Below, one piece after another: positions 55,325-63,904 of a DNA stretch of 64,000 nt. The position numbers were made by a program, and so were the translations under genes. The DNA is from Variovorax sp. JS1663. GTDB lineage: Bacteria; Pseudomonadota; Gammaproteobacteria; Burkholderiales; Burkholderiaceae_C. A model generated the notes under the pieces. The model saw only the letters and a list, made by a program, of their open reading frames with translations. It ran no database searches and was not told the origin of the DNA. Location: NCBI RefSeq assembly GCF_002157355.1, contig NZ_LYMK01000038.1, positions 1 to 64,000 on the forward strand. Direction: 5' to 3'. Position 1 is the first letter of the stretch. Each line of letters begins with the position of its first letter.

Positions 55325-56299
55325 TCATGCAGCAGCCAACGCCGCAGCAGCAGCAAGGCGCTCCCGGCATTGGAGAACCATGCGCTCGATCAACTCTCCG
55401 CACGACGGAATGTCGTCGATCAGCCCCGCCACCATGCCGGCCCAGATCACCCCGTCCGTGACATCGCCGCTCTCCAGCGCCGCCCGCCCCCGCTGCCCGT
55501 TGACCAGCGGCCGCAGCACCTCGAACGCCGCACCGCCCGGCCGGTGTTCCAGCTCGAGCACTTCCTCCGACACCGGGTTGAGCAGCACGCGCGAGCTGTT
55601 GCGCAGGGTGCGCATGATCAGCCGCGTCTCGTTCTCCCGCGCATCGAGCAGGGCCTGCTTGACCTTGTCGTGCACCGGCGCCTCGCGCGTGGCGACGAAG
55701 CGCGTGCCCATGTTCACCCCCTCGGCGCCGAGCGAGAGTGCCGCCGCCATGCCGCGGCCATCGGCGATGCCGCCGGAGGCGATCACGGGCACGCGGAGGA
55801 CCGACACCGCGGCCGGGATCAGCACCAGGCCGGGAACGTCCTCCTCGCCCGGGTGGCCCGCGCATTCGAAGCCGTCGATGCTCACGATGTGCACGCCGCG
55901 CTTCTCGGCCGCCAGCGCGTGGCGCACCGAGGTGCACTTGTGCAGGATCACGATGCCCGCATCGCGCAGGCGCTGGAACACCTCGACGGGCACGTTGCCC
56001 GCCGTCTCCACGATGCGGATGCCGTGTTCGACGATCACGTCGAAGATGCGCTCGTAGGGCGGCGGGTTGACCGTCGGCAGCATGGTGACGTTCACGCCGA
56101 AGGGCTTGTCGGTCATCGCGCGGCAGCGCTCGATCTCGCGGCCCAGGTCCTCGGGCGTGGGCTGCGTCAGCGCACCCAGCGTGCCCAGGCCGCCCGCGTT
56201 GGAGACGGCCGCGGCCAGCTCGGCGCGGCCGACCCATTGCATGCCGCCCTGGACGATGGGGTAGCGGATGCCCAGCAGTTCGGTGATGCGGTTCTTCAT
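55325..56299 (-). CDS. Nitronate monooxygenase-family flavoprotein
   Basis: The 324-residue FMN-dependent barrel has PIVQGGMQWVGRAELAAAVSNAGGLGTLG at the start, GFECAGHPGE with the family His, and ASGGIADGRGMAAALSLGAEGVNMGTRF for the phosphate. Family members oxidise nitronates, but many within acyl-CoA operons act as enoyl reductases or quinone reductases, so the reaction is uncertain. It lies 7 bases after Bug receptor 3. Confidence 0.85.
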   Translation of the reverse strand: MKNRITELLGIRYPIVQGGMQWVGRAELAAAVSNAGGLGTLGALTQPTPEDLGREIERCRAMTDKPFGVNVTMLPTVNPPPYERIFDVIVEHGIRIVETAGNVPVEVFQRLRDAGIVILHKCTSVRHALAAEKRGVHIVSIDGFECAGHPGEEDVPGLVLIPAAVSVLRVPVIASGGIADGRGMAAALSLGAEGVNMGTRFVATREAPVHDKVKQALLDARENETRLIMRTLRNSSRVLLNPVSEEVLELEHRPGGAAFEVLRPLVNGQRGRAALESGDVTDGVIWAGMVAGLIDDIPSCGELIERMVLQCRERLAAAAALAAA

Positions 56300-56306
56300 G
56301 TGCGTC

Positions 56307-57290
56307 TCAATCCAGCCGGATGTCGTTTTCCTTGGCGATCTTGGCCCAGCGCTTCAGGTCCTCCTGCAGGAACTGCGTGAACTCGGTGTTCGTGTTGGCC
56401 ACGGGCTCGTAACCCAGCTGGTGGATCTTGGCCAGCACGTCCGGCATGGCGGTGATGCGGCGGATCTCCTGCACGTACTTGTCGACGATCGGCGCGGGGG
56501 TGCCGGCGGGAAGGAACATCGCGCCCCAGCCGGGCAGGTTGATGTCGGGATAGCCCAGCTCGGCGAAGGTCGGCAGGTCGGGGAAGGTCTTCAACCGATG
56601 CGGCGCCGCTACCGCGATCAGCTTGACCTTGCCCGTGGCGATCTGGTTGGCATAGAAGCCCACCGACCCGTAGGCCAGCGCGATGTCGCCGCTGGCCACG
56701 TCCGTGAAGGAGGCCGCCTCGCCCTTGTAGGCGGCGTGCTTGATGCGGATCCCCGCGGCCTTGTTGAGGCCCTCGCCGATGAGGTGCGCGCCGGAACCCA
56801 CGCCATAGCTGCCGAAGGTGTACTTCTCCGGGTCCTGCTTCGCGAGCTTGACCACGCCCGGCAGGTCGCTGGCCGGCAGGGCCGCGTTGGCCGCGAGCGC
56901 GATCGGGAAGCTGGCCACCAGCGACACCGGGGCGAGGTCGCTCAGTTTGTACTGCGGGTTGGACTGCAGCACCACGTTCTGGATGAAGCCGCTGATCGTG
57001 AAGAGCGCGGTGTAGCCGTCGGCCGGCGACTTGGCGACCGCGGTGGTGGCGAGGATGGTGTTGGCACCGGGCTTCGATTCGACGATGACCTGCTGGCCCC
57101 AGGCCTCGGTCAGCTTGGCGGCATAGAGGCGCGCCAGCACGTCCATGTTGCCGCCGGGGGCGGTGGGGATCACGATGCGGATCGGCTTGGCCGGGAAGGG
57201 CGCGTTCTGCGCTGCCGCAGGAAGGGCCGCGCCCAGGGCCAGGGCGGCGGCCAGGAACGCGCGGCGCGCGTGCCAGAAGTGCTTGGGCAT
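56307..57290 (-). CDS. Bug/TctC-family periplasmic receptor 3
   Basis: The 327-residue receptor has a signal peptide ending PAAAQ and family marks FPAKPIRIVIPTAPGGNMD, KSPADGYTALF, FGSYGVGSGAHLIGE and FPDLPTFAELGYPDINLPGW. It is within the minus-strand operon that runs from the acyl-CoA dehydrogenases to DUF6285. Its inclusion in a CoA-ligase operon suggests a carboxylate ligand that is later activated. No TctA/TctB partner is present. Confidence 0.9.
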   Translation of the reverse strand: MPKHFWHARRAFLAAALALGAALPAAAQNAPFPAKPIRIVIPTAPGGNMDVLARLYAAKLTEAWGQQVIVESKPGANTILATTAVAKSPADGYTALFTISGFIQNVVLQSNPQYKLSDLAPVSLVASFPIALAANAALPASDLPGVVKLAKQDPEKYTFGSYGVGSGAHLIGEGLNKAAGIRIKHAAYKGEAASFTDVASGDIALAYGSVGFYANQIATGKVKLIAVAAPHRLKTFPDLPTFAELGYPDINLPGWGAMFLPAGTPAPIVDKYVQEIRRITAMPDVLAKIHQLGYEPVANTNTEFTQFLQEDLKRWAKIAKENDIRLD

Positions 57291-57316
57291 GCTTGTCTCC
57301 TTGTAGGTCCGGAAAT

Positions 57317-58195
57317 TCACCAGCTCGGCCGCGCGACGCCGTCGCCGAAGGGCTCGTCGCGCTTGCGCACCGCGGCCTTGAAGCCGAGCGCAGCCACGTC
57401 GGCGTCGAACTCCTTCTTGGCGCGCGACAGGTGGGCGCGGGCATCCATCTCGGCCGCCAGGCGCGGCAGGGTGCCGGCGCCGGCCAGCTCCAGCGCGAGG
57501 TTGACGATGCGCTTGTTGGTGGCCAGCAGCTCGGGATCGACGGTGGCGAGGCGGCGCGCCAGCGCCATCACTTCCCCGTCCAGTTGCGCCGCCGGCGCGC
57601 TCGCCACCACCAGGCCGATGCGCGCGGCATCGCTGCCGCTCACCACGTCGCCGCTGAGCAGCAGGCGCTTGGCCCATTGCGGGCCGACGTTGTAGAACCA
57701 CATGTGGTTGGGCGGCGAGCCCATGGCGCGCGTGGCGGGAAAGCCGATGCGTGCGTCGTCGGCCGCGATCACCATGTCGCAGTAGAGCGCGAGGTCGGTG
57801 CCGCCGGCCACGCAATGGCCGTGCACCTTGGCGATCACCGGCTTGTGCACCACGAAGGCGGTGCGCAGCAGCTCCTGGAAGCGCTCCAGCTTCCACGCAT
57901 CGTCGTCGAAGGAGCCGCTGCCGCTGCGGTAGTCGAGCGCCGCCTCGCCTTCGGCGGCATAGCGCGCATAGGCGGACTTCATGTCGTAGCCCGCACAGAA
58001 GTCGGGGCCCGCGCCTTCCAGCACGATGACGCTCACGGCGCGCAGGTCGTCCGCCTCCAGCAGCGCGGCGCGCAGCTCGACGAGCAGCTCCCACGACAGC
58101 GCATTGCGCCTGTCCGGCCGGTTGAGCGTGATGCGCGCCACCTGCTCGCGCACGTCGAAGCGCAGGTGCTCGCTGGATTGCAGCCACTTGCCCAT
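57317..58195 (-). CDS. Enoyl-CoA hydratase/isomerase family protein 3
   Basis: The 292-residue crotonase has LEGAGPDFCAGYDMKSAY for the first oxyanion Gly and HGHCVAGGTDLALYCDMVIAADDARIGFPATRAMGSPP for the second. It is longer than usual, with an insert at about 80-105. It is not closely similar to the two other crotonases here. It lies between the CoA ligase (11-base gap) and Bug receptor 3. Confidence 0.85.
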   Translation of the reverse strand: MGKWLQSSEHLRFDVREQVARITLNRPDRRNALSWELLVELRAALLEADDLRAVSVIVLEGAGPDFCAGYDMKSAYARYAAEGEAALDYRSGSGSFDDDAWKLERFQELLRTAFVVHKPVIAKVHGHCVAGGTDLALYCDMVIAADDARIGFPATRAMGSPPNHMWFYNVGPQWAKRLLLSGDVVSGSDAARIGLVVASAPAAQLDGEVMALARRLATVDPELLATNKRIVNLALELAGAGTLPRLAAEMDARAHLSRAKKEFDADVAALGFKAAVRKRDEPFGDGVARPSW

Positions 58196-58206
58196 GCGAC
58201 CGCTCC

Positions 58207-59739
58207 TCAGATCCTGCGCCCGGCGTTCTGCCAGAACGGGTCGCGCAGCCGCCGCTTGAAGATCTTGCCGCTGTCCTCGCGCGGCAGCGTGTCGTGGAAG
58301 TCGATGCGCTTGGGCACCTTGAACTTGGCGAGCCGCGGCAGCAGGTAGGCCCGTATCTCCTCCGCGCCGAGCTGCGCGCCGGGCATCAGCTCCACGGCGG
58401 CGGCGAGCGATTCGCCGAAGTCCTCGTCGGGAATGCCGAACACCGCGCAGTCTTTCACGCCGGGGCACTGGGTCAGCACCATCTCGATCTCGGCCGGGTA
58501 GATGTTGGTGCCGCCGAAGATCACCATGTCCGAGCGGCGGTCGCAGAGGTACAGGCGGCCCTCCTTCATGTAGCCCACGTCGCCCAGGCTGATCAGGCCG
58601 TCGCGCTCCACGCTCCGGCGCTTCTCCTCGTGATTCAGATAGGTGAAGTCGGCATACGCCGGCACGCGCGCGTAGATCTCGCCGGTCTCGCCCTCGGGCA
58701 GGCGGCGGCCCTCTTCGTCGTAGAAGGCCATGCGCGTGCCGGGCGTGGGCACGCCGACGCAGCCGGGATGCTCCAGCCAGTCCTGCGGTGTGGCGAGGGT
58801 GGCGGTGCCGACCTCGGTGCCGCCGTAGGTCTCGTAGACCACCGGGCCCCACCAGTCCATCAGCTCCTTCTTCACCTCGCGCGGGCAGGGCGCGCCGGTG
58901 TGCGTGACCCAGCGCAGCGAGCGCACGTCGTGGCGCGCGCGCACCTCGGGCGGCAGCTTGAGCATGCGCACGAACATGGTGGGCACCATCACCGCGTTGT
59001 CGATGCGGTGCTTCTCGATCAGCGCGAGCGTCTCTTCGGGGTCGAACTTGGACTGCAGCACCAGCACGTCGGCCGTCATCAGCGCCTGGCGGCCGTAGGC
59101 GTTGGGCGAGGCGTGGTAGAGCGGGCCGCTCACCAGCGCGCGCACGCCGGGCTGGAGGCCGTACACGCTGGCGAAGAGTTCGACGTAGGCCTTGCTCTCC
59201 TCCGGCGTGGCGGGCTGGCGCTTCACGCCCTTGGGGTGGCCGGTGGTGCCGGACGTATAGATCATGGTCGCGCGGGCGCGCCGAGGCGGCGCCTGCAGCG
59301 GCTCGAAGCGCTCGGCCCATTCGCGCCAGACCGTGTCGCCCGGCGCCGGGCGGGCCGCCTCCGCGGAGACGCCGTAGCGCTGCTGGATCTCCGGCGGCGT
59401 CGGCACCACGAAGACCTGGATGCCTGGCGGGACCAGCGTGCGGATCGGCGCCAGCAGATCCGCGTGCGCCACCAGCACCTTGGGCCTGGCGTCCTCCAGC
59501 ACGTAGATGACTTCGTCCGTGCGGCCATGCCAGTTCAGCGGCACGCCATAGGCGCCGACCGCGGCGGCGGCCTGCTGCACCTCGAAGAAGGCGAAGTCGT
59601 TGCGCAGCAGCAGGGCGACGGTGTCGCCTTCGCGCACGCCGAGCTGCTCGAAGCCGGCGGCCGCCTGCTGCGCGACGCGCAGCACCTCGTCGCGCGTCAT
59701 GCCGCGGTCGTCGAGGTAGATCATGGGAGTGGTGCTCAT
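58207..59739 (-). CDS. AMP-forming acyl-CoA synthetase
   Basis: The 510-residue ligase has the P-loop TMIYTSGTTGHPKGVKR, the YETYGGTE motif, the hinge DRRSDMVIFGGTNIYPAEIE, and the C-terminal catalytic Lys in PREDSGKIFKRRL. It activates a carboxylic acid to the CoA thioester with ATP. It is probably the entry reaction of the operon; its substrate is not readable. It starts 12 bases after the downstream acyl-CoA dehydrogenase stop. Confidence 0.92.
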   Translation of the reverse strand: MSTTPMIYLDDRGMTRDEVLRVAQQAAAGFEQLGVREGDTVALLLRNDFAFFEVQQAAAAVGAYGVPLNWHGRTDEVIYVLEDARPKVLVAHADLLAPIRTLVPPGIQVFVVPTPPEIQQRYGVSAEAARPAPGDTVWREWAERFEPLQAPPRRARATMIYTSGTTGHPKGVKRQPATPEESKAYVELFASVYGLQPGVRALVSGPLYHASPNAYGRQALMTADVLVLQSKFDPEETLALIEKHRIDNAVMVPTMFVRMLKLPPEVRARHDVRSLRWVTHTGAPCPREVKKELMDWWGPVVYETYGGTEVGTATLATPQDWLEHPGCVGVPTPGTRMAFYDEEGRRLPEGETGEIYARVPAYADFTYLNHEEKRRSVERDGLISLGDVGYMKEGRLYLCDRRSDMVIFGGTNIYPAEIEMVLTQCPGVKDCAVFGIPDEDFGESLAAAVELMPGAQLGAEEIRAYLLPRLAKFKVPKRIDFHDTLPREDSGKIFKRRLRDPFWQNAGRRI

Positions 59740-59751
59740 GGGCGAGGGTCC

Positions 59752-60888
59752 TCAGTTCAGGGCGGCGGCAAGGCGCGCGGCGTGCGCATCGGCATCGCCG
59801 AAAAGCTGGTCGAGCACGTGGATGCGGCGCAGGCAGTGGCCGACGGCGTATTCCTCGGTCATGCCGATGCCGCCGTGCAGCTGGATCGCGCCGTGCGCCA
59901 CCAGGCGCGCATTGCGGCCGACCGAGAGCTTGGCGCGGTGCAGGTCGAGGAGGCTGTCCTCGCCTTGCGGGTCGTCGGCCGCGACGGCCGCGGCCATGGC
60001 CATGCTGCGCGCCATCTCCAGCGCGACCAGCATCTCGGCCGCGCGGTGGCGCAGGGCCTGGTTCTCGCCGATCAGGCGGCCGAACTGCTTGCGTGTGCGC
60101 AGGTACTCCATCGCCAGTTCGAAGGCCGCCTCTGCGGCACCGGTCATGTCGGCGCAGACGGCGGCGATGCCGGCGGCCGTCGCGCCTTCGATGGCGCGGC
60201 GGGCCTGGGCGCCGTCGTGCGGGTCGGCCAGCGGCTCTGCGACAGCGGCGTTGAGTGTGAGCTCACCGGCCGTGGTCTCGTCGACCAGGCGGAACTCGCG
60301 CAGTGCGACGCCGGCGCTGCCGGCATCGACCAGGAACAGCGCGCACCCATCCGCATCGGCCGGCGCACCGGCGATGCGGGCGCTGACGACAAACTGCCCT
60401 GCCGCCCCTGCGGCCAGCACGTTCGACTTGGTGCCATCGAGCACCCAGCGACCATCCCGGCGCTCGGCGCGTGTCGTCACCCACAGCGGCGCATGGCGGC
60501 CGGCGGGTTCGTCGTGCGCCCAGGCCAGCACCCGCTCGCCGCTGGCCAGGCCGGGCAGCAGCCGCGCCTGCGTGGCCTCGTCCGCGCCCAGGCGCAGCGC
60601 CGTGCCCGCCAGCACCGTGCTGGCGAGATAGGGCTCCATCGACAGCGACCGGCCGAAAGCCTGCATCACCGGCAGCAGATCGCGCGCGCCGCCGCCGAAA
60701 CCGCCATGCGCTTCGGGCACCGGCAGCGCCGTGAGCCCCAGCTCGGCCAGGCCTGCCCAGGTTTTCTCGTCGTGCGCCGCGCCCGACGCCGCGAGCGTGC
60801 GCCGCTTCTCGAAGGCGTAGCGGTCGGCCAGCAGGCGCGAAAGGCTCTGCGCGAGCGCCGACTGGTCCTCGTTCAGTTCGAAGTTCAT
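59752..60888 (-). CDS. Acyl-CoA dehydrogenase, second subunit-like
   Basis: The 378-residue protein has the ACAD fold but a divergent middle domain, rich in Ala (LAAGAAGQFVVSARI). It keeps RTRKQFGRLIGENQALRHRAAEM and the C-terminal QLHGGIGMTEEYAVGHCLRR. Together with the adjacent, more canonical ACAD this looks like the two-subunit alpha2beta2 dehydrogenases of steroid side-chain catabolism. The C-terminal motif lacks the usual YEGT Glu. The gene is 11 bases downstream of its partner. Confidence 0.88.
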   Translation of the reverse strand: MNFELNEDQSALAQSLSRLLADRYAFEKRRTLAASGAAHDEKTWAGLAELGLTALPVPEAHGGFGGGARDLLPVMQAFGRSLSMEPYLASTVLAGTALRLGADEATQARLLPGLASGERVLAWAHDEPAGRHAPLWVTTRAERRDGRWVLDGTKSNVLAAGAAGQFVVSARIAGAPADADGCALFLVDAGSAGVALREFRLVDETTAGELTLNAAVAEPLADPHDGAQARRAIEGATAAGIAAVCADMTGAAEAAFELAMEYLRTRKQFGRLIGENQALRHRAAEMLVALEMARSMAMAAAVAADDPQGEDSLLDLHRAKLSVGRNARLVAHGAIQLHGGIGMTEEYAVGHCLRRIHVLDQLFGDADAHAARLAAALN

Positions 60889-60899
60889 GTGTGCGTGCC

Positions 60900-62060
60900 C
60901 TATCCGACGATGGCCTTGGCCAGGATGTCCTTCTGCACTTCGGTCGTGCCGCCGTAGATGGACGCTGCGCGCGAATAGAAGTAGCGCGGCGTGATCGGGC
61001 CGTGCGCCACGTCCTCGGCCGAGCGGCGCTCCAGCCCCCCGGGCCCGGCGATGCGCGCCAGCAGGGCGTTGATCTCCTGCTGCAGCTCGGTGCCCTTGAG
61101 CTTGAGCACCGAGGCGAAGGCGGGCAGGCGCTGCTGCTCGCTGTCGGTGAGCAGGAAGCGCCAGTTGGTGATTTCCAATGCGCGGGTCTCGGCTTCCAGC
61201 ACGGCGATCTCGGCGCGCAGCTTCGGGTCGTCCAGCAGCGGCCGGCCTGCCTGCGTGCAGCGGCCCGCGAGCGCGCGGGCGTAGTCGAGCCGCTCCCGGC
61301 ACAGGCCCACGTTGGCGATGCCGGTGCGCTCGTTGGACAGCAGGAACTTCGCGCAGTCCCAGCCCCTGTTCTCCTGGCCGACCAGGTTGCCGACCGGCAC
61401 GCGCACTTCGTCGAAGAAGACCTCGTTGAGGTGATGCTCGCCGTCGATGGAGCGGATCGGGCGGATGGTGATGCCGGGCGTGCGCAGGTCGATCAGCAGG
61501 AAGGAGATGCCTTCCTGTTTGCGCGCCTCGGCATCGGTGCGCACGAGCGCGAACACCCAGTCGGCCAGGTGCGCGGTGGTGGTCCAGATCTTCTGGCCGT
61601 TGACGACGTAGTGGTCGCCGTCGCGGCGCGCGGCGGTGCGCAGCGACGCCAGGTCGGAGCCGGAGCCGGGTTCGGAGAAACCCTGGCAGAACCACAGGTC
61701 GAGGTTGGCCAGGCGCGGCAGGAAATGGTCGCACTGCGCCGGCGTGCCGAACTTCATCAGCACCGGGCCGAGCATGCCGACGTTGAAGACCTGCGGCAGC
61801 GGCGCGGGCGCGCGGTAGATCTCGTCCAGCAGGATCAGGCGTTCCATCGCACCCATGTCGGCGCCGCCGTAGCGCTTCGGCCAGTGCGGCGCGGCCCAGC
61901 CGCGTTCGTTGAGGATGCGCTGCCAGGTCACGGTGTCCTGCTTGCGTGGCGGATGTCCGGCGCGCAGCCTTTCGCGGATATCCGCAGGCAGGCGAGACCG
62001 GATGAAGGTGCGCACCTCGTCTCGGAAGGCGCGCTGTTCGGAGGTCAGGGCGAGGTCCAT
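60900..62060 (-). CDS. Acyl-CoA dehydrogenase
   Basis: The 386-residue ACAD has the FAD/substrate segments WFCQGFSEPGSGSDLASLRTAA and YVVNGQKIWTTTAHLADW, and C-terminal SIYGGTTEVQKDI, where the medium-chain type Glu is Gly, as in isovaleryl-type and heteromeric ACADs. It is the first gene of the minus-strand operon. ATG 62060 is chosen; the in-frame ATG at 62069 would place the start only 4 bases from the operator at 62074. Neither start has a good RBS, which is unusual. Confidence 0.88.
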   Translation of the reverse strand: MDLALTSEQRAFRDEVRTFIRSRLPADIRERLRAGHPPRKQDTVTWQRILNERGWAAPHWPKRYGGADMGAMERLILLDEIYRAPAPLPQVFNVGMLGPVLMKFGTPAQCDHFLPRLANLDLWFCQGFSEPGSGSDLASLRTAARRDGDHYVVNGQKIWTTTAHLADWVFALVRTDAEARKQEGISFLLIDLRTPGITIRPIRSIDGEHHLNEVFFDEVRVPVGNLVGQENRGWDCAKFLLSNERTGIANVGLCRERLDYARALAGRCTQAGRPLLDDPKLRAEIAVLEAETRALEITNWRFLLTDSEQQRLPAFASVLKLKGTELQQEINALLARIAGPGGLERRSAEDVAHGPITPRYFYSRAASIYGGTTEVQKDILAKAIVG

Positions 62061-62073
62061 GCGAATCATCTTA

Positions 62074-62084
62074 TGGTTCAACCA
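62074..62084. promoter_or_regulatory. TGGT-N3-ACCA operator between acyl-CoA dehydrogenase and gntR
   Basis: TGGTTCAACCA lies in the 65-base divergent gap, 41 bases before the GntR start. This position fits autoregulation together with control of the eight-gene minus-strand operon. Confidence 0.75.
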
Positions 62085-62125
62085 ATGAATATGCAATACT
62101 GTGGAACCCGAAAAGGACCCGCCCC

Positions 62126-62875
62126 ATGCCGAACGACGATTCGCTTTTTCAACCCGTGCGCACGCGCCGCGGCTTCGAGGCCGTGTGCGACCGCATCCGC
62201 GATCAGTTGATGAGCGGCGAGCTGAAGCCGGGCGACCAGCTGCCCGGCGAGCGCGAGCTGGCCGAGCGCTTCGGCATCGGCCGGGCGGCCGCGCGCGACG
62301 CACTGCGCAGCCTGGAGGTGTCCGGCGTGGTGGAAGCGCGCAAGGGCATCCAGGGCGGCTTCTTCATCCGAAGCGGCGGCAGCGGTGGGCTCGCGCAGAC
62401 GGTGCAGGACATGGTGTCGCTGGCCCAGGCCTCGCTGGAGAACGTGATGGAGGCGCGCACCGAGATCATCTGCGTGGCGATCCGCCTGGCCTGCCCGCGC
62501 GCCACCGACGAGGAGTTCGACGCGATCCAGCGCGACATCGACCTGCACACCGACCTGTTCCGCCTGGGTCGCGCCTCGCGCAACACGCAGTCGGTGATCG
62601 AGTTCTACCGGTTGATTGCGCAGGCCACGCACAACCCGCTGGTCCCGATGATGGTGGATGCGCTGTCGGAGGTGTACCGCGCCATGCTCGCGAGCGTGGA
62701 CCCGCGGCCCAACAAGGACATCATGGTGGTGCGCCAGCGCGTGCTGGACCTGATGCGCCGCCGCGATGCGCAGGCGGCCTCAGACGCCATGCAGGAGCAT
62801 CTGCGCAGGGTGACGGAGTACCTCATCAGCGAGCGCGACAAGAAGCAGAAGCGGCCTGCACCGGCCCGGTCGTGA
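62126..62875 (+). CDS. GntR family regulator, FadR (FCD) subfamily
   Basis: The 249-residue regulator has a winged HTH (about 15-85; LPGERELAERFGIGRAAARDALRSLE and the wing KGIQGGFF) and an all-helical FCD domain (about 95-235) with the Asp and His residues (DIDLHTDLF, ATHNPLV, MQEHLRRV) that bind a metal in this subfamily. FadR, PdhR and LldR relatives bind TGGT-N3-ACCA. Five such palindromes occur in promoter regions of this island, one directly upstream. It is probably a repressor released by an acid or acyl-CoA; the effector is unknown. Confidence 0.88.
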   Translation: MPNDDSLFQPVRTRRGFEAVCDRIRDQLMSGELKPGDQLPGERELAERFGIGRAAARDALRSLEVSGVVEARKGIQGGFFIRSGGSGGLAQTVQDMVSLAQASLENVMEARTEIICVAIRLACPRATDEEFDAIQRDIDLHTDLFRLGRASRNTQSVIEFYRLIAQATHNPLVPMMVDALSEVYRAMLASVDPRPNKDIMVVRQRVLDLMRRRDAQAASDAMQEHLRRVTEYLISERDKKQKRPAPARS

Positions 62876-62884
62876 GCCGGGGCT

Positions 62885-63868
62885 TCAAGCCGTCACCAGC
62901 ACGACCTTGCCGGTCGTGCCGCGCGAGGTGATGCTGCGCATCGCCTCTACCGCGCGCGGCAGCGGATAGCGGCCCGAGACCAGCGGCCGCACCCGGCCCT
63001 GCTCGTAGAAAGCCAGCACCTGTTGCAGATTGGCCCGCGCCTGCGGCCAGCTGCCGTCGCGCCACACGTCGTAGCGCACGCCCAGGATGTCGAAGCCCTT
63101 CACCAGCGGGTAGTTGACCTTGATCTCCGGAATGCGGCCGGCGGTGAAGCCGATCACCAGGTAGCGGCCGTCGAAGGCCATGCAGCGCACCGCCTCGTCG
63201 AAGGCATCGCCGCCGACCGGATCGTAGGCCACGTCCACGCCGCGACCGCCGGTCAGCGCCTTGACCTCCTCGCGCCAGCCGGGCCGCGTGTAGTCGACGG
63301 CGTGCTCGGCGCCATGCGCCAGGCACAGGGCGCGCTTCTCCGGCGTGCTGGCCGCGGCGATCACGCGCGCGCCCATGGCCTGGCCGAGCTGCACGGTCGC
63401 GAGGCCGACGCCGCCCGCCGCGCCGAGCACCAGCAGCCATTCGCCGGGCGCGAGCCGGCCGCGCTGCTGGAGCGCATAAAGGGTGGTGCCGTAGACCACC
63501 GGCGTGGCCGCGGCCTCCTCGAAGCTCATGCGCGAGGGCAGGGCGAACACGCGCGCGGCATCCAGCACGATCTGCTCGGCGAAGCCGCCGCCACGCGCGT
63601 CGGACACGCCCATCACGCGATCGCCCGGCTTGACGGCATTCACCTCGGTGCCGACCGCCTCGACCACGCCGCCCGTTTCGCTGCCCGGCACCCAGGGCAG
63701 CGGCGGTTTGATCTGGTGCAGGCCCTCGACCTTCAGCGAATCGGGGAAATTCACGCCCGCGGCATGCACGCGGATGCGCACCTCGTGCGGCAGCAGCGGG
63801 CGAGCGGGCAGCTCGGCGTAGTCCAGCTGGTCGACGGGACCGAAGCTGCGGCAGACGATGGCTTTCAT
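62885..63868 (-). CDS. NADPH:quinone oxidoreductase family protein (zinc-free MDR)
   Basis: The 327-residue MDR has an N-terminal GroES-like domain without the zinc Cys/His set and a Rossmann half with LVLGAAGGVGLATVQLGQAMGA. It resembles QorA-type and acryloyl-CoA reductase-type proteins, which reduce C=C bonds with NADPH. It is the intact paralogue of the deleted gene at 51868-52510. It is convergent with gntR (9-base gap) and has its own operator 22-32 bases upstream. Confidence 0.85.
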   Translation of the reverse strand: MKAIVCRSFGPVDQLDYAELPARPLLPHEVRIRVHAAGVNFPDSLKVEGLHQIKPPLPWVPGSETGGVVEAVGTEVNAVKPGDRVMGVSDARGGGFAEQIVLDAARVFALPSRMSFEEAAATPVVYGTTLYALQQRGRLAPGEWLLVLGAAGGVGLATVQLGQAMGARVIAAASTPEKRALCLAHGAEHAVDYTRPGWREEVKALTGGRGVDVAYDPVGGDAFDEAVRCMAFDGRYLVIGFTAGRIPEIKVNYPLVKGFDILGVRYDVWRDGSWPQARANLQQVLAFYEQGRVRPLVSGRYPLPRAVEAMRSITSRGTTGKVVLVTA

Positions 63869-63889
63869 GGTTCAGGATTGCGATGTAAA

Positions 63890-63900
63890 TGGTCAAACCA
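63890..63900. promoter_or_regulatory. TGGT-N3-ACCA operator upstream of the quinone oxidoreductase
   Basis: TGGTCAAACCA has full 4+4 arm symmetry and lies just before the minus-strand start at 63868, where it would overlap the promoter. Confidence 0.65.
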
Positions 63901-63904
63901 GACA

